Source of the DNA: Sphagnum magellanicum
Taxonomy: Eukaryota; Streptophyta; Sphagnopsida; Sphagnales; Sphagnaceae
Reading direction: 5' to 3'
Assembly (NCBI GenBank): GCA_021904315.1
Contig: CM038922.1
Coordinates: 14,111,347-14,175,346, forward strand
Length of the DNA stretch: 64,000 bases
Part shown: in pieces, positions 61,220 to 64,000 of the stretch
Layout: every line of letters starts with the position of its first letter
Position numbering within the stretch: the stretch's first letter is position 1
Position numbers and translations under genes: made by a program
Notes under the pieces: model-generated
The model's input: the letters and a program-made list of their open reading frames with translations, nothing else
Database searches by the model: none
Told to the model about the DNA's origin: nothing

Positions 61220-61462
61220 ATCTATCAGTAGTATATAACCTGGAAATAGTTAGGGTTTGAGGCAGGCAGGGTTTGAAGAAGCATCATCAGAAGAAGAAAG
61301 TATGGGAGACTATGGATTGATATCATCATGTTGTTTTTGGTTGTTGTACTACTATGTGGATGGGGATATCTGACTGTAGTGTGTATGTTCGTCTATGTGT
61401 GTTTGTTTTGCATTGTGATAGAAAGAAAGAACTCTGGGACTCCACCAAAGTCAACAGAAAAT
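60151..61462 (+). promoter_or_regulatory. Promoter and 5' leader of FKBP20-1
   Basis: A GC-rich stretch (60200-60370) resembles a promoter and is followed by a GA-rich microsatellite (60430-60484). A leader intron may run from about 60755-60970 to the AG at 61420-61421, just before the first coding exon. A GAT repeat (61189-61218) lies in that intron. No TATA box stands out. Confidence 0.4.
60520..60696 (+). CDS. Possible 58-codon upstream ORF
   Basis: An ATG in the putative FKBP20-1 leader opens a frame reading MAVLSSLHLSKLLNLQPF through EEEGEKEEQTRLDE to a stop. It could be a regulatory uORF. No similarity is recognised and the transcript start is unproven. Confidence 0.25.
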   Translation: MAVLSSLHLSKLLNLQPFLSTVTVITPSAFILTQGEEEGEKEEQTRLDELPTTISQGF

Positions 61463-63710
61463 ATGAGCCTTGAGGTTGACCTGACGGGGGATGGAGGTGT
61501 CTTGAAAAAGATCCTCCGGGAATCCAAACCAGGAGCCTTGCGCCCATGTGAAAACCTTCCTAATGTGGATGGTGAGCCCATCATTTATTAATGTGAAGCA
61601 TCAAATCTTCTCAAATTGGTTTCCTTTTGAACTGTTTGAGTAGCACTCCTGTGAGCCCACTCCCAAATTACAGAACTACTGAACAAGATGATGCACTTAC
61701 TTTAATTCAGGAAAAAAATTGCTGCTTTGTTACTGCCGATCCAATTTCTATTCATGGTTACTCAACTTGTAAGTGTGGAGGGTTCTCCATACTTATGTGG
61801 GTATGATTCTTGCTGCAGATGCAAGTTAAACTAAGAATGTTGCTTGCTACACCTTCAAAGATGTTGAGCACAAGCCTGACTGCCAAGTGTTTCATTTGGG
61901 TTCATAGATAGATCCAGATGCTTTGCAAAGATGATGACCATTTGATGGGACTGTACTTTCCTTAATGGTTGTGCAGTGCAATATGAGGGCAAGCTTGCAG
62001 ACACAGGTGAAGTTTTTGACTCCACCCGTGATGACAATACTGTTTTCTCCTTTGAGGTGGGCAAAGGGAGTGTGATTCGTGCCTGGGACATTGCCATCAA
62101 AACCATGCAGGTGAGAATAAATGAGTGCCTGCTTTCAGGGACTATTTGTATGACTATGTTTGTTGTTTATGCACTCAGAAGAGTTTGGGCCCTCTTCTTA
62201 TGGCAACACTTCCTGATTCCAACAAGACTTAACAAAGTGTAATGGAATTTGCATTAGCCAAACAAAACTTGAGTTTTCACCTGTTGTCAGTTTTGACAGA
62301 TATGATGTTGTCATTATGCGGATCTATTGTCAGCTAGTGTCTTGCTAACATATGTAACCTCAGGAAGGGCTCTACCCAATACTTTCCCTGTGGTCTTGGT
62401 TTGCTCCATTTGATTTATTGAAGACTTTTTTAGTTGTTTGCATGTCAGTCTCTTTCTGTAACTAGAGGTGAAGCATTCCATTTTCAAGTTTTGTTTCATT
62501 CCTACCTTTGATCGTGTTAGCTCTGCTGTGCTTCCTTGGTACCATTCATATAAGGTTTGCTATAAAGAATGATCATGACCAGTTCTTTCTTTTGCTTCTG
62601 GAAATGTGACAGAATCTCAGGGTGCAGAATTTGTATAGTTATTGTTTGCCTGGAATTGTTGTTTGCCCTGTGAAACAATGATTACCTTCAACATGTTGTC
62701 ATGGTGGAGTTTTCTCTGCAATCTCATGGATTTGATGTACAATTTATAGAAGAATTCAACTAGGACTTACGAACTGTCTTTTTCTTTTGTTTTGGACCAA
62801 AGGTTGGTGAAATTGCTCTCATCACTTGCAAGCCTGATTACGCATATGGAAAAAGTGGAGCACCACCTGAGATACCACCTGGGTAAGTGTTCTCTCACTT
62901 GACATTTGGGAAGTTGAATTGGAGATCAGGGTTAGTAGGCAGATGGCTGTCACCAACAAGTGGGATTCGGTTCCTTTATTGTTCATGCTACTGATCCTGG
63001 AGTAATGCTGGAATAGTAGCTCAACTAGTATTGTATACTGTGGCTTCTTCCTAGGCCTGCAGTGTCAGACTCTAGCTCATTCTTTCCACTCTGTGGGTTT
63101 TCTTGGTGCAGAGCAACATTGGTGTTTGAGGTGGAGCTGTTGGCAGCCAGGCCACCAAAGGGATCAACTCTTAACAGTGTTGCTGCAGAAAAGGCTAAGC
63201 TTGAGTATGCGTGCTACTAACTTCTATGTTCTTGTCATATCATGTCATCATATCCTTAAGTGGGGTTTCCTGGTAGAAAATGTGGTCCTAGAACAGGAAG
63301 ATTACAGGTAACTACATTTGATGTATGTAGTATTGATCAATCTGCCGCCTCCACTTCTCTAAGTTCTGTTATTCTGTGTTTCGTCAAGAACATTTTCTTG
63401 GAACATTTGAACTGGATCTCAGATTGCTGCTGGCACTGTGCAGTTTGTATAGAGGACTTTTCAGTACAAAGGTTTGTGTGTGGTTTTCTTTCTGCAAAGT
63501 ATTTTGAGGTTTGCAAAGCTGCCTGACAAGTTTATTACGTATGGGGACAGGATGATACGAAAGGAGAGAGACATAGGGGCTGCCAAGAAAGAAGAAGACA
63601 AGAAGAAGAGGGAAGAAGCAAAAGCAGCAGCTGCATCCCGCATGCAGGCAAAACTGGATGCCAAGAAAGGTGCTGGCAAAGGAAATGGGAAAGGCAAGGC
63701 AGGAAAATAA
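61463..63710 (+). CDS. FKBP20-1: FKBP-type peptidyl-prolyl isomerase
   Basis: Five exons join in frame to 191 residues, close to the 190 of Arabidopsis FKBP20-1: 61463-61571, 61977-62110, 62803-62882, 63112-63204 and 63551-63710, all GT-AG. The FKBP domain covers about residues 8-120. Its marks are [33 protein letters not shown], the KPDYAYG loop and [13 protein letters not shown]; the pocket Trp and Tyr are kept. Residues 140-191 are a Lys/Glu/Ala-rich helix ([20 protein letters not shown]) ending in a basic [11 protein letters not shown] tail, the plant FKBP20-1 layout, usually nuclear. It catalyses cis-trans isomerisation of X-Pro bonds. The start [12 protein letters not shown] matches where the family begins; the open frame extends upstream to 61328 but that part is not conserved. 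Confidence 0.93.
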
Positions 63711-64000
63711 TGGAACCCCAAAATTTGCCCTTAAAAAAAATTTGTACTGAAGGACGGACTGTTGGATTCCTCAGTTTGAGGACAAAGGAGGCAACTGACT
63801 CTGATAACTTGTGTTTTTTTCTCTTATTTTGAACTTCAAAAAACTCCATATCTTAAATGTACGTACTTTTACAAAAGTCTCTGATTGGCTTTGTTATTGG
63901 TTTAGTAACATGTTGGTTTTGATTATTATAAGCAAAGAACCTCCTATGACATGTAATTGGGTATTGGGTTTCACTACTTTTCTCCTTTCTTTAGCTACCC
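63711..64000 (+). other. 3'UTR and flank of FKBP20-1
   Basis: AT-rich sequence after the stop codon. Poly(A) site not resolved. No other gene is seen before the window ends. Confidence 0.5.

Overview
The window is nuclear DNA of a land plant, most likely a fern. The evidence is plant-type intron-containing genes, an initiator-Met-tRNA primed Ty3-type retrotransposon, scattered plant telomere-type CCCTAAA arrays and a decayed PLS-DYW pentatricopeptide gene whose wording resembles the PPR genes of leptosporangiate ferns. The fern call is inference; that it is a plant is secure. Genes are sparse: four intact-looking loci in 64 kb. The rest is AT-rich DNA built from old transposons, small inverted-repeat elements and simple repeats.

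Layout. 0-7 kb: intergenic DNA with several dispersed repeats, a GC-rich island (780-1230) and a 213-bp inverted-repeat element (4324-4536). 7-11 kb: fragments of a pogo/CENP-B-like (DDE_1) transposase on the minus strand, separated by AT-rich DNA that includes a 22-bp-period minisatellite. 14.0 kb: a second copy of the 213-bp element in the opposite orientation. 15.7-18.1 kb: an unrecognised minus-strand gene whose six coding exons join in frame (388 aa), with a TATA box. 22.7 kb: first copy of a GTTCCC-rich repeat. 25.7-27.2 kb: PPR-DYW pseudogene. 30.0-31.5 kb: a telomere-motif tandem array, then a heptamer-like CCAATAG array. 39.0-41.6 kb: an eight-exon HERPUD-like membrane protein gene. 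44.5-53.2 kb: a complete but dead Ty3-type element with both LTRs. 54.1-56.9 kb: a minus-strand gene for an acidic, Glu/Asp-rich protein, partly resolved. 57-60 kb: more inverted-repeat elements. 60.2-63.7 kb: FKBP20-1, a nuclear-type FKBP peptidyl-prolyl isomerase, complete in five exons.

The genes do not form a functional cluster. The HERPUD-like protein points to ER protein quality control and FKBP20-1 to protein folding; the other two are of unknown role. The most distinctive content is a set of at least five mutually related short repeat families, several with terminal inverted repeats, which I reconstructed by comparing copies within the window.
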